64,000 nt of DNA, from contig NZ_JANKBZ010000008.1 of assembly GCF_024623785.1 (NCBI RefSeq), forward strand, positions 339,605 through 403,604, read 5' to 3'. The position numbers and the translations under genes were made by a program. Below are positions 52,687 through 59,832 of the stretch, one piece after another (positions within the stretch are counted from its first letter, which is position 1; the number at the start of each line of letters is the position of its first letter). The DNA is from Archangium lipolyticum (GTDB lineage: Bacteria > Myxococcota > Myxococcia > Myxococcales > Myxococcaceae). Under the pieces are notes generated by a model, which searched no databases, had not been told where the DNA came from, and saw only the letters and a program-made list of their open reading frames with translations.

Positions 52687-54455
52687 GGTGCCTTCCCTTC
52701 CTCGCTCTTCGTCTCCGGAGGCGCGAGTACCGACAGCAGCCCGGGCCGTACGCACCATGCCTCGACATGGGAGAGAGGCGCCTCGCACCTGCGGTCATCG
52801 AAGAAGAACGCGGGGACGCCGGGGGTGCGCTCGACCTTGAGCGTGGTGGCCGCTCGCACCTGGGCCCGGGCCGTCTCTCGCGCCGCCTCCAGAGCGCCCC
52901 TGTCCAAGCCGGTGAGGGTGGCCAGCTCCGCCAGCGGCTCGGGGGCCTTCATCAGCTCGCGGACCGCCTGCTTCGCCGCGCGGAACGCCTGGAGGAACAT
53001 GCCACCGCCGAACGCCACGCCCACGCAGGCCAGCGCCTCGCACAGGGCGACCTCTCTCGGATTACCCGGCTCGATCGGAGGCACGCCCACGTGGACGCGC
53101 AGCACGTCACCGTGACGGGCCACCACACCCTCCAATTGATCCAGCAGCGGGCCACACTGCTTGCACCCGGGACTCGCCAGCATCACCAGCGTGTGCGGTG
53201 CGCCCTCCCCGCCTCCCAGGCGCACGCCCACCGCGTCGGCCTCCACCGGCAGCGCCTTCTCGCCCGTGAGCCGCGCCAGGGAAGTGAGGGGTGAGCGGTC
53301 GAGCCGTGCCCGGTCGCGCTCGCGTGAGCCGTCCTCCTCCTTTTGGGAGAGGTGGGGCACGGTGGAGGACAGGAACAGCCCGAAGAGAAGCAGAAGCAGC
53401 AGCGCCGCGGGCACCAGCCCCTCGGGAGGCAGCGCCACGCGCGGAGCGAGCCCCAGCAGGAACACCGCCGCTCCCGCCGCGTCCACCGCGTGCACCGCCA
53501 TGCAGAGGGTGCAGAAGCGCCGCATGCGGATCTGCACCACCACCAGCAGCACGGAGAGGGGCAGCGTGGGAAGGAAGGCCGCGCCCGCCAGCCACGCGGG
53601 CGCCACGCTCCCGGAGAGGGCCGAGGTGCACTGCACCAGCAGGGAGGCACCGAAGAAGGCCGTGCCCAGGCCGGACAGCGGCACTCCGGCGATGCGCGCC
53701 CAGTCCGACAGGAGCACGCTCTCGCAGTCCACCGGTCCGCCACCACCGCACAACACGGAGGACTTCTGGCCTCGCGTCCACGCCAGCGCGGTGAGGGACG
53801 CGGCCAGCCCCAGCGCGGTGAGGCCCGCGAGCAGCGCGCCCGGCCCACGCACCCCGGCGGGGAGCGCCCCTATGGCCAGTCCCAGCAGGACGACCGCCAG
53901 CGCGCCCAGTCCCCAGCGCACGACCGGAGAGGACGAGGAACCCACGAGCCCGGTGCGCGGCCGCCACTCCTCCAGCAGCAGCTCGCGCGCACGGCGCGGG
54001 AGGTAACCGCGCTCCGGGACGCCCTCGCCCTGGGGCTCCAGGAAGAGGATGACGCCGCTCCACAGCGAGGCCAGCTCGTCCCGGGTCAGCTGCTGACTGC
54101 CATTGCGGCTGTCCCAGACGCGGATCCCCTCGGCCCCGGGCAGCACCGCCTCCAGCAGACCGAAGCCCTCCTCCCCGTCCACGACGAAGTGGAGGATGGC
54201 GGGCAGCTCCGAGGCCTCTGTCTCGTCCAGCGTCTCGAGGTCCCCCTGCCCCGCCGTGGGCTCCAGACCCACCGAGCGCGCCACCTCCACCGCGGCCAGC
54301 AGCGAGGTGGGCTGCGGGTGGCTCCTGAAAGCCTCGCGCACGTGCGCCCGGGAGTAGCGCAGGCCCCGGCGCCGGACGACCTCGGCGAGGGCCAGGGCCG
54401 GGGTGTCAAGGGGGAGGGAGGAGTCGCGGAGCATCGGGCGCGGAAGAGAAACCAC
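52683..54455 (-). CDS. C39-like/VKOR/thioredoxin fusion protein
   Basis: Fusion of 590 aa. Residues about 15-140 resemble a C39 peptidase without its catalytic Cys (D17-T-P-A-L in place of DCGPA) though keeping a His (ILHFVV) and Asp (WDSRN). Residues about 178-370 form a membrane VKOR domain with five helices, loop Cys C236/C244 and the CxxC C315-T-L-C318. A soluble DsbA/thioredoxin-like domain follows with C431-K-Q-C434. Fused VKOR-Trx proteins make disulfides in exported proteins. Context suggests disulfide formation in a RiPP, possibly the CC...CC peptide. GTG at 54455, or ATG at 54434. Its stop overlaps the ATP-grasp start. Confidence 0.8.
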   Translation of the reverse strand: MVSLPRPMLRDSSLPLDTPALALAEVVRRRGLRYSRAHVREAFRSHPQPTSLLAAVEVARSVGLEPTAGQGDLETLDETEASELPAILHFVVDGEEGFGLLEAVLPGAEGIRVWDSRNGSQQLTRDELASLWSGVILFLEPQGEGVPERGYLPRRARELLLEEWRPRTGLVGSSSSPVVRWGLGALAVVLLGLAIGALPAGVRGPGALLAGLTALGLAASLTALAWTRGQKSSVLCGGGGPVDCESVLLSDWARIAGVPLSGLGTAFFGASLLVQCTSALSGSVAPAWLAGAAFLPTLPLSVLLVVVQIRMRRFCTLCMAVHAVDAAGAAVFLLGLAPRVALPPEGLVPAALLLLLLFGLFLSSTVPHLSQKEEDGSRERDRARLDRSPLTSLARLTGEKALPVEADAVGVRLGGGEGAPHTLVMLASPGCKQCGPLLDQLEGVVARHGDVLRVHVGVPPIEPGNPREVALCEALACVGVAFGGGMFLQAFRAAKQAVRELMKAPEPLAELATLTGLDRGALEAARETARAQVRAATTLKVERTPGVPAFFFDDRRCEAPLSHVEAWCVRPGLLSVLAPPETKSEEGKAP

Positions 54456-54503
54456 AAAAGGCCCACGGGAGCGAGCCCCGTCACGCCCGATGCCACGAGG
54501 GGC

Positions 54504-55313
54504 CTACAGCGCCGTGGCCTTGCCGGCCTCCAGCCGCAGCACCCTGGCCGGAGCCGCGACCTTCTTGAGCTGGCCCTCGAGCTCCTCGGGCGTGCCCTTG
54601 AGCAGCGGGAAGGTGCCGTAGTGCATGGGCACCAGGGACTTGACCTTCAACAGGCGGGCGGCCTGGGCGGCCTCGGAGGGACCCATGGTGAAGTGACCGC
54701 CAATGGGAAGCATCGCCACGGTGGGCTTGAACTGCTCGGCGATGGTGGCCATGGAGGCGAACACGCCGGTGTCACCCGCGTGGTACAGCGTGGGGCCGTT
54801 GGCGATCTCCAGCACATAGCCCACCGGCGCGCCGGCGTACTGCGGGGGAGACTTGTCGTCGGCGGCGTAGCTGCTGGAGTGCACCGCCTCCACGAAGTGG
54901 ATGGTGACGTCCTTCACCTGGAAGGTGCCGCCCGCGTTGGCCCCCACGCCCTTGTCCTGGGGCAGGCCCATCAGGTTGATGAGCTCGTAGGAGCCGAACA
55001 CCTGCGCGCCCGTCTTCGTCGCCAGCTCCTTGGCGCTACCCGCGTGGTCGAAGTGCCCGTGGGTGACGAGGATGGCGTCCACCGTCTCCGGCGGCTGCAC
55101 GCCCTGGGGTGCCTTGGGGTTGCCCAACCACGGGTCGATGGCGATGACCGCACCGCCCGGCGTGCGCACGAAGAAGCCGGCGTGGCCCCACCACGTCACC
55201 TCCGTCTTGCCCTGCGCCGCGGCCGCCTTCGCGCCCTGCCCCTTCTGCTGGGCCGCCGCCGTCCCGCCCACCATCAGCGCCGCCACCACCACTGCCACCA
55301 GATTGGTCCGCAT
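54504..55313 (-). CDS. Exported metallo-beta-lactamase-fold hydrolase (UPF0173-like)
   Basis: Zn-dependent hydrolase of 269 aa. Sec signal peptide ends at TAAAQ. The metal motif is HGHFDH (about 85-90), with further ligands H in HAGDTG and the C-terminal MHYGTF, as in the UPF0173/YtkL group, which generally hydrolyse small esters or phosphodiesters. Its place within the co-directional graspetide region suggests a linked function, but no peptide substrate can be inferred. Unlike most UPF0173 proteins it is exported. Confidence 0.82.
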   Translation of the reverse strand: MRTNLVAVVVAALMVGGTAAAQQKGQGAKAAAAQGKTEVTWWGHAGFFVRTPGGAVIAIDPWLGNPKAPQGVQPPETVDAILVTHGHFDHAGSAKELATKTGAQVFGSYELINLMGLPQDKGVGANAGGTFQVKDVTIHFVEAVHSSSYAADDKSPPQYAGAPVGYVLEIANGPTLYHAGDTGVFASMATIAEQFKPTVAMLPIGGHFTMGPSEAAQAARLLKVKSLVPMHYGTFPLLKGTPEELEGQLKKVAAPARVLRLEAGKATAL

Positions 55314-55425
55314 GTACGTCCCCTGTCGAAACGAGAATGACCGTCGCGGAGCCCTGGGCCCTCGCGAACGCGCGATCGACTAGCGCGCCCTCACGGCTGG
55401 CTCAATCTCGATTCGACTCTCGACG

Positions 55426-56019
55426 TCAGAACGCGACACCGAAGGCCAGCCGGGGCGTGGGGACGAGCTCCACCCGGATGGCCTCCTCCTCGGACGACTC
55501 GAGGTCCGGGATGGCCCGGTATTGGGCCGAGAACCCCGCCGCGAGCGTGAAGCGGTCGAAGAACACCAGCGTCCAGCCGACGCTCCCGCCGACTCCCAGC
55601 CCGAAGGCCTTGCGCAGCCCCTGCTCCCGGCGCTCGCGCTGATAGTCCACGGCGACCTCGGGCCCGAAGTAGATGCCGCTCGGGGCCTTTCCAATCACGA
55701 AGATCCTCGCCCCCAGCGTGCCGCCCAGCGTCAGATGCCAGGAGCGCTCGGCACGGCCATAGGCGAACTCGGGCGCCAGGTAGAGCGAGAAACCCCGGCC
55801 GAGCGCCCGCTCGTACTCGACCCCGAGCCGCCGCTCCTTGAGTACCAGCGGGTTGAGGGTGAAGGTGTTCCAGGGGCCCTTGTCCTCGGGAGGAGGAGCC
55901 GGCTTGCCGAGCTTCGACAACCACTCCTGGAAGCGCGTCAGCGCGTCGTCCTCCGCCAGCGCCACACGCGGGCCGAGGAGACACAGGGCAAGGAGTGGGA
56001 GCAACGCGGCTCGGAGCAT
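55426..56019 (-). CDS. Predicted outer-membrane beta-barrel protein
   Basis: Exported protein of 197 aa. The signal peptide ends near ALAED, followed by a Pro-rich linker and alternating amphipathic strands (NTFTLNPLVLKE, SLYLAPEFAYGR, LTLGGTLGARIFVIG, TLVFFDRFTLAAGFSAQY) of an eight-stranded-type barrel. It ends in Phe (AFGVAF), the usual BAM recognition ending. Start taken as ATG 56019; a GTG at 56037 would overlap the stop of the MdnC-like gene. It could release or anchor the mature peptide at the outer membrane; inferred from the neighbourhood. Confidence 0.65.
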   Translation of the reverse strand: MLRAALLPLLALCLLGPRVALAEDDALTRFQEWLSKLGKPAPPPEDKGPWNTFTLNPLVLKERRLGVEYERALGRGFSLYLAPEFAYGRAERSWHLTLGGTLGARIFVIGKAPSGIYFGPEVAVDYQRERREQGLRKAFGLGVGGSVGWTLVFFDRFTLAAGFSAQYRAIPDLESSEEEAIRVELVPTPRLAFGVAF

Positions 56020-56033
56020 GGAACCCCCGCGCC

Positions 56034-57032
56034 TCACGGCCGCGGCAGCGGCTTGGGCGCGAGCCGGCGCGCCGCGCGTCCGGAGAGCACGTCCGCCAAT
56101 GCTTCATTGATGGGCAGTCCGGGGTACTTCATCAGCCACATGAACTCGCCCGACGGGTTCACCTCGAGGAAGACATGCCGCCCCTCGGGGGTGACGATGA
56201 AGTCGAACGCGCCGTAGTTGAGCCCCAGCGCGTCCATCAGCTTCAGCACCTGTGCGTGGAGGGGCTCGGGCAGCGTGTAGTGCTTCCACTCGCCAATGAG
56301 CGCCACGCCCTCGCGACGCCAGTCCTCACGGGCCCTCGGCAACGCCTGCGAGTCGATGGAGGCCGCCATCACCCGGTCCCCCACCACCGTCACCCGCAGC
56401 TCCCTCGCCTTGACCACGCGCTCCTGGAAGGTCATCGGACACAGCTCCAGGCCGTCCAGGTCCTCCAACTGCTTCGCCGTCAGGGGGGTGGTGAAGACCA
56501 CCTGCTCCTGGCCCTTCTCGTAGACGGCGAACGACGCCATCATCTTCGTCACCACGCCGCCGGGGCAGGCCGCGGCGAAGGCGCGCACCGCCTCCGCATC
56601 ATTGGTCATCAGCGTGCGCGGCACATCCATCCCCAGATCGCGCGCCAGCTTGAGCTGCAGTGGCTTGTGTTCCGAGCGCCGTACCACCTCGAGCGCATCC
56701 AGCTGGAAGACGCCGAGCGCCGCCATCATCCCGAACACCACCCGCCGGCTCTCCTCCACCGAGGGCTGCCGCAGCTGGGGATCCATGTCCTCGGGAATGC
56801 GCGCGCCCGTCGCGTTGCGGCGGTACCAGACGGCGGTGACCTCCGACAGCTCGAGCACGCCCGAGGGCCCGGAGAGCCGCCCGCCACCCGCCTCGTCGAG
56901 CGAGAGCTGGAGGTCGGTGGGGAACAAATCCGTATCGAACCGGTAGACCCGCTCGCCACGGGACTCGAGGGCGCGTGCCACGGACGTGGGCGCCTCGTTG
57001 TCCTTGGAATGGGTCACGATGAGAATCGTCAT
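56034..57032 (-). CDS. mdnC: MdnC/MvdD-type ATP-grasp ligase (graspetide ester formation)
   Basis: ATP-grasp enzyme of 332 aa. The N-terminus MTILIVTHSKDNE and RFDTDLFPTD are signature segments of the MvdD/MdnC family, which makes the two omega-ester bonds in microviridins. The ATP-grasp catalytic region is at about 280-310 (LNYGAFDFIVTPEGRHVFLE with E/N metal ligands, then NPSGEF). It follows the MdnB-like gene by 21 bp. The leader-binding beta-hairpin/helix should recognise PFFARLLEE of the precursor 1.1 kb upstream. The family call is strong; the order of ring closure is by analogy to microviridin. Confidence 0.9.
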   Translation of the reverse strand: MTILIVTHSKDNEAPTSVARALESRGERVYRFDTDLFPTDLQLSLDEAGGGRLSGPSGVLELSEVTAVWYRRNATGARIPEDMDPQLRQPSVEESRRVVFGMMAALGVFQLDALEVVRRSEHKPLQLKLARDLGMDVPRTLMTNDAEAVRAFAAACPGGVVTKMMASFAVYEKGQEQVVFTTPLTAKQLEDLDGLELCPMTFQERVVKARELRVTVVGDRVMAASIDSQALPRAREDWRREGVALIGEWKHYTLPEPLHAQVLKLMDALGLNYGAFDFIVTPEGRHVFLEVNPSGEFMWLMKYPGLPINEALADVLSGRAARRLAPKPLPRP

Positions 57033-57053
57033 GGAGAAATCCGTGTCTGCCCG

Positions 57054-58055
57054 TCAGAGGGCGGTGCCCTCGGATGCGAGCGCCTCGGCCAGGGCCGCGG
57101 CGATGGGCAGGCCGAGATCCTTCTCGAGCATGCCCCACTCCCCTCCGGGGTTCACCTCGAGGAAGACGTGCCGTCCCTCGGGTGTGACGATGAAATCCGC
57201 GGCGCCGTACACCAGCCCCAGCTCGGCGACCAGGCGGACCAGGCGCGCCGACACTTCCGCCGGCAGCGAGCCCTTCTCCCAGCTCACCTCGTCTGGCTTG
57301 GAACGCCGCCAGTCCACCTGGCCAGCCACCGAGCGGGAAGCATCGATGGCGCCCACGAAACACTGCTCGCCCACCACCACCACCCGCAGCTCGCGCAGCT
57401 TGTCGATACGCTCCTGGAAGACCATGGGGCTGTAACGCAACCCGTCGAGCTCATCGAGGTGCTCGGGACCGATCGCGCTCGTGTAGACGAAGGCGCCACC
57501 CCCGGCCATGGACTGAGACAGGGGCGTCAGCATCTTGGCCACCATCCGGCCATTCACCTGCTCGAAGAGGGCGCGCACCCGAGCGGCGTCGTTGGTCACC
57601 AGCGTGCGCGGCACTTCCAGTCCGAGCGCGTGGGCCAGCCGGAGCTGGCGCGGCTTGTTCTGCGCCGGCAGGTCGGCCTCGAGCGGGTTGACGAAGCGGC
57701 AGCCCGCCGCCTCCAGCCCATCGAGGAAGCCCTCGAGCGCCGCCTTCGACTCGCGCATGCAGCCCGCGCGGAAGGCGGGGTCCAGCGACTCATCGAGCCG
57801 GGGCGACACCAGCCGGCGCAACCACACCGACCGGATGTCCTGCCCGCGCAGCTCGCCGGACGCGGTCCGCAACGTCACCTCGGCTCCCTCCCGCCCCAAC
57901 GCGGACGTCAGCTCCAGCTCGGCCGGAAAGCCATCCGTGTCGATACGCAGCGGGCGGACCCCCCGCCGCGACAGTTCCTCCGCCACTCGATCGACCGTGT
58001 AATGGTCGCCGCTGTGGGTGAGAAGAAGGACGATGTCGCGGGCAGGGGGTGTCAT
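57054..58055 (-). CDS. mdnB: MdnB/MvdC-type ATP-grasp ligase (graspetide amide formation)
   Basis: ATP-grasp enzyme of 333 aa. The start DIVLLLTHSGDHYTVDRVAE and RIDTDGFPAELEL fit the MvdC/MdnB family, which closes the lactam between the core Lys and the last Glu after the esters are made. The C-terminal catalytic segment GLVYGAADFIVTPEGRHVFL is nearly the same as in MdnC next door, showing shared ancestry. It begins 36 bp after the precursor stop. No acetyltransferase (MdnD) is adjacent, so N-acetylation of the product is not predicted. Confidence 0.9.
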   Translation of the reverse strand: MTPPARDIVLLLTHSGDHYTVDRVAEELSRRGVRPLRIDTDGFPAELELTSALGREGAEVTLRTASGELRGQDIRSVWLRRLVSPRLDESLDPAFRAGCMRESKAALEGFLDGLEAAGCRFVNPLEADLPAQNKPRQLRLAHALGLEVPRTLVTNDAARVRALFEQVNGRMVAKMLTPLSQSMAGGGAFVYTSAIGPEHLDELDGLRYSPMVFQERIDKLRELRVVVVGEQCFVGAIDASRSVAGQVDWRRSKPDEVSWEKGSLPAEVSARLVRLVAELGLVYGAADFIVTPEGRHVFLEVNPGGEWGMLEKDLGLPIAAALAEALASEGTAL

Positions 58056-58091
58056 GGGGCATGAGGCGCGGAACCGAGCGCCAGCGGATCG

Positions 58092-58310
58092 TTAGATCAC
58101 ACCCTCGTCGCCATCCGAGGGGTACTTCAGGGTCACGTTGCCCAGCGTGGAGGGGGACTCCTCGTCACCGTCCGAGGGGTACTTCATGGTCTGGTCCTCG
58201 TCGCTGTCGGAGGGGTACTTCTTGGTCGCACCACCCGCCACCTGCTCCAGCTCCTGCTCCTCGAGCAGGCGCGCGAAGAACGGCTTCTTGTTCTCAAGGG
58301 TCTTCTTCAT
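58092..58310 (-). CDS. mdnA: Triple-core microviridin-type graspetide precursor
   Basis: Precursor peptide of 72 aa. The leader contains PFFARLLEEQ (10-19), the microviridin ligase recognition motif, and ends in VAGG (24-27). Three cores follow: T29-K-K31-Y-P-S34-D35-S-D37-E38, T41-M-K43-Y-P-S46-D47-G-D49-E50 and T60-L-K62-Y-P-S65-D66-G-D68-E69. In microviridin J the same pattern is T-x-K-Y-P-S-D-W-E-E: two esters and one amide give a tricyclic serine-protease inhibitor. Here the Trp is Ser or Gly and the first Glu is Asp. AAGGAGACTGG ribosome site before the ATG. First gene of a co-directional set. Confidence 0.95.
   Translation of the reverse strand: MKKTLENKKPFFARLLEEQELEQVAGGATKKYPSDSDEDQTMKYPSDGDEESPSTLGNVTLKYPSDGDEGVI
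58104..58226 (-). repeat. Three 30-bp direct repeats encoding the graspetide cores
   Basis: Near-identical units at 58104-58133, 58161-58190 and 58197-58226 share CTCGTC...CCGAGGGGTACTTC on the + strand. They encode the three T-x-KYPSD cores, so the multi-core precursor arose by recent tandem duplication. Linkers are 27 bp and 6 bp. Confidence 0.9.
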
Positions 58311-58590
58311 GGTCCAGTCTCCTTGGTGCTGATCTGACCTGTCTTCCAGGCGGTTGTACGAGCAACCACAGCCACTATGGATTCCCCACTTATCTGGATC
58401 AAGACAAACCGCTGTATCGCTCCTCTTAGACGCGCTGACGTGGCATCGGAGCACACACCGTGTGTGAATGCCGTCACCTGAAGACAACCCGGGCCAGAGC
58501 ATTCTCATTCGACGGGAAAAAACCACGAAAAATTATCGCGTCAGGATTTACGCGGCACGTCGTCTCTTCCCCATGAAAGGAGCGGTGACG
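58311..58590. promoter_or_regulatory. Divergent region upstream of the graspetide precursor
   Basis: About 280 bp between the precursor and the small + strand gene, with clearly lower GC than its surroundings (AT-rich stretch 58360-58560, e.g. GAAAAAACCACGAAAAATTA). It presumably holds the promoters of both. On the minus strand TTGATC and TAGTGG-like hexamers are present but not convincing as a sigma-70 promoter. Confidence 0.4.
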
Positions 58591-58779
58591 ATGCGAACGA
58601 TGACGCAGCCGGACACGATGAATCCGAAGCAGCACCACAACCCCGCCGGTCTCGCCAACGTGCGCGTCAGCGCCTTGCCGGCCCCCTCCTCGCAGTGGCG
58701 GTATCGGCGCCACCCCCTGATGAAGCGCGGTTTCCGCGGGTGCTTCGACTGGCGCCCCCACCCAGGCCTCTTCTTCTGA
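58591..58779 (+). CDS. Small basic hypothetical peptide
   Basis: Reading frame of 62 aa, Arg/His/Pro-rich, with no known family; contains WRYRRHPLMKRGFRGCF near the C-terminus and one Cys. An AAAGGAG ribosome site lies 9 nt before the ATG, and a strong hairpin 37 bp after the stop looks like its terminator, so it may be expressed. No GG site or ligase motif, so it is not an evident RiPP precursor. Could be non-coding. Confidence 0.4.
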   Translation: MRTMTQPDTMNPKQHHNPAGLANVRVSALPAPSSQWRYRRHPLMKRGFRGCFDWRPHPGLFF

Positions 58780-58815
58780 TGCTCCGCCTCCCGAGTGTGT
58801 GAGGCGGCGGCGAAG

Positions 58816-58846
58816 GAGGCCGGGTTCCCGAAAGGGTCCCGGCCTC
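58816..58846 (+). terminator. Strong hairpin before the tRNA array
   Basis: Perfect 9-bp stem GAGGCCGGG / CCCGGCCTC enclosing an inner CCC-GAAA-GGG hairpin with a GNRA tetraloop. It follows the small peptide gene and precedes the first tRNA by 24 bp, so it should end upstream transcription. Confidence 0.6.
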
Positions 58847-58870
58847 TCGCATTTCCAGCCTCATCCATCC

Positions 58871-58957
58871 GGGGACGTAGAGCGTTACGCGAAGACGCAC
58901 TGGCCTGTAGAGCCGGAGCCTTCAATGGCCCGCTGGGTTCGACTCCCAGCGTCCCCA
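58871..58957 (+). tRNA. tRNA-Tyr (GTA)
   Basis: Acceptor GGGGACG pairs with CGTCCCC plus A73. Anticodon arm CTGGC-CTGTAGA-GCCGG reads GTA. The variable arm forms GCC/GGC, as expected for class II tRNA-Tyr. T arm CTGGG-TTCGACT-CCCAG. The D arm is weak and lacks the usual GG. CCA is not encoded. Confidence 0.65.
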
Positions 58958-59037
58958 CTCGGCAGTGGAAGCACGTGTTCCCTGACAACTGAATCGCAGT
59001 GGTGAAGCGCCGCCTGCCTTCGAGAGAGGCGGCACAC

Positions 59038-59108
59038 GCCTCCGTAGCTCACGGGTAGAGCATCCGCCTCTTAAGCGGACGGCGAGGGTTCGAGTCCCTC
59101 CGGGGGTA
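59038..59108 (+). tRNA. tRNA-Lys (CTT)
   Basis: 71 nt. Acceptor GCCTCCG/CGGGGGT with two wobble pairs, D arm GCTC/GAGC with a 7-nt loop, anticodon arm TCCGC-CTCTTAA-GCGGA, 4-nt variable loop, T arm GAGGG-TTCGAGT-CCCTC. A compact but complete cloverleaf. Confidence 0.75.
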
Positions 59109-59119
59109 ATGCAACACAT

Positions 59120-59191
59120 TTCACGGTAGCTCAATGGTAGAGCGGGCGGTTGTTAACCGCCGGGCTGGGGGTTCGAGTCCCTCCCGTGAAG
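59120..59191 (+). tRNA. tRNA-Asn (GTT)
   Basis: 72 nt. Perfect acceptor TTCACGG/CCGTGAA, D arm GCTC/GAGC, anticodon arm GGCGG-TTGTTAA-CCGCC, T arm GGGGG-TTCGAGT-CCCTC with one G-T pair. Confidence 0.85.
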
Positions 59192-59197
59192 CTTCAT

Positions 59198-59273
59198 CGG
59201 GATGTAGCTCAGCCTGGACGAGAGCGCGTGCTTGGGGTGCACGAGGCCGTCGGTTCAAATCCGGCCATCCCGA
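59198..59273 (+). tRNA. tRNA-Pro (GGG)
   Basis: 76 nt. Acceptor CGGGATG/CATCCCG, anticodon arm CGTGC-TTGGGGT-GCACG, T arm GTCGG-TTCAAAT-CCGGC, A73. Confidence 0.85.
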
Positions 59274-59294
59274 CTTCATTGATGGTTGTCTTTC

Positions 59295-59368
59295 CTGGGT
59301 GTAGCTCAACTTGGTAGAGCGCGCGGTTCGGGTCCGCGAGGCTGCAGGTTCGAATCCTGCCACTCAGA
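59295..59368 (+). tRNA. tRNA-Pro (CGG)
   Basis: 74 nt. Acceptor CTGGGTG/CACTCAG, anticodon arm CGCGG-TTCGGGT-CCGCG, T arm GCAGG-TTCGAAT-CCTGC, A73. Confidence 0.85.
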
Positions 59369-59376
59369 TGTTTGAT

Positions 59377-59449
59377 GTTGGCTGAAGGCAAAGGGTGAGC
59401 CACCGGTCTGTGAATCCGGTTCCAGAGGGTTCGAGTCCCTCCAGCCGAC
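59377..59449 (+). tRNA. tRNA-His (GTG)
   Basis: Includes the His-specific extra G(-1):C73 pair (GTTGGCTG/CAGCCGAC). Anticodon loop CTGTGAA. Position 8 is A rather than U and the closing anticodon-stem pair is T-T, both unusual. Confidence 0.7.
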
Positions 59450-59453
59450 CTTC

Positions 59454-59526
59454 GCCTCCGTAGCTCAGGGGATAGAGCGCACGGCTCCGAACCGTGAGGC
59501 CGCAGGTTCAAGTCCTGCCGGAGGCA
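59454..59526 (+). tRNA. tRNA-Arg (CCG)
   Basis: 73 nt. Perfect acceptor GCCTCCG/CGGAGGC, D arm GCTC/GAGC, anticodon arm CACGG-CTCCGAA-CCGTG, T arm GCAGG-TTCAAGT-CCTGC. Confidence 0.87.
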
Positions 59527-59536
59527 ACAGTTTCGA

Positions 59537-59608
59537 TGCGGAGTGGGACCTGCCGTCCCACCGGGTCTCATACGCCTGGGCCGCAGGGTTCGACTCCCTG
59601 CTCCGCAA
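59537..59608 (+). tRNA. tRNA-Met (CAT)
   Basis: 72 nt. Acceptor TGCGGAG/CTCCGCA is fully paired at 1:72, so it is not an initiator. Anticodon arm CGGGT-CTCATAC-GCCTG; T arm CAGGG-TTCGACT-CCCTG. The D loop is only five nt and lacks GG. It could instead be an Ile tRNA needing lysidine. Confidence 0.62.
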
Positions 59609-59617
59609 CTTCATCAT

Positions 59618-59690
59618 GCCGTCCTGGCGTAGGTGGTCCGCGCGCCCGTCTGAAGAGCGGGAGGACCGGGTTCGATTCCTGGGGACGGCA
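59618..59690 (+). tRNA. tRNA-Phe (GAA)
   Basis: 73 nt. Perfect acceptor GCCGTCC/GGACGGC, anticodon arm CCCGT-CTGAAGA-GCGGG, T arm CCGGG-TTCGATT-CCTGG with one G-T pair, A73. Confidence 0.8.
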
Positions 59691-59731
59691 CTCGCAGCAC
59701 ACGCACCGTATTGCAACAGGCTCCCCAACCC

Positions 59732-59806
59732 GTCCGCGTGGCCCAATCGGGAGAGGCAGCCGGCTCAAACCCGGCTCATGTGCGAGTTCGACTCTCGCCG
59801 CGGACA
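59732..59806 (+). tRNA. tRNA-Leu-like (CAA) with a short variable loop
   Basis: 75 nt. Perfect acceptor GTCCGCG/CGCGGAC, anticodon arm GCCGG-CTCAAAC-CCGGC giving CAA, T arm GCGAG-TTCGACT-CTCGC. Bacterial tRNA-Leu has a long variable arm; here only six bases separate the stems, so recognition by leucyl-tRNA synthetase is doubtful. Confidence 0.7.
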
Positions 59807-59832
59807 TCTCACCCCGAAGGAAACCCCGAGTC

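Noticed and set aside
58104..58226. CRISPR-like direct repeats
   Set aside because: Three 30-bp repeats with 27- and 6-bp spacers lie inside a coding frame and encode peptide cores.
58958..59037. Possible extra tRNA (GCCGCCT/AGGCGGC hairpin with TTCGAGA)
   Set aside because: No T arm or acceptor pairing follows; it is only a hairpin between the Tyr and Lys genes.
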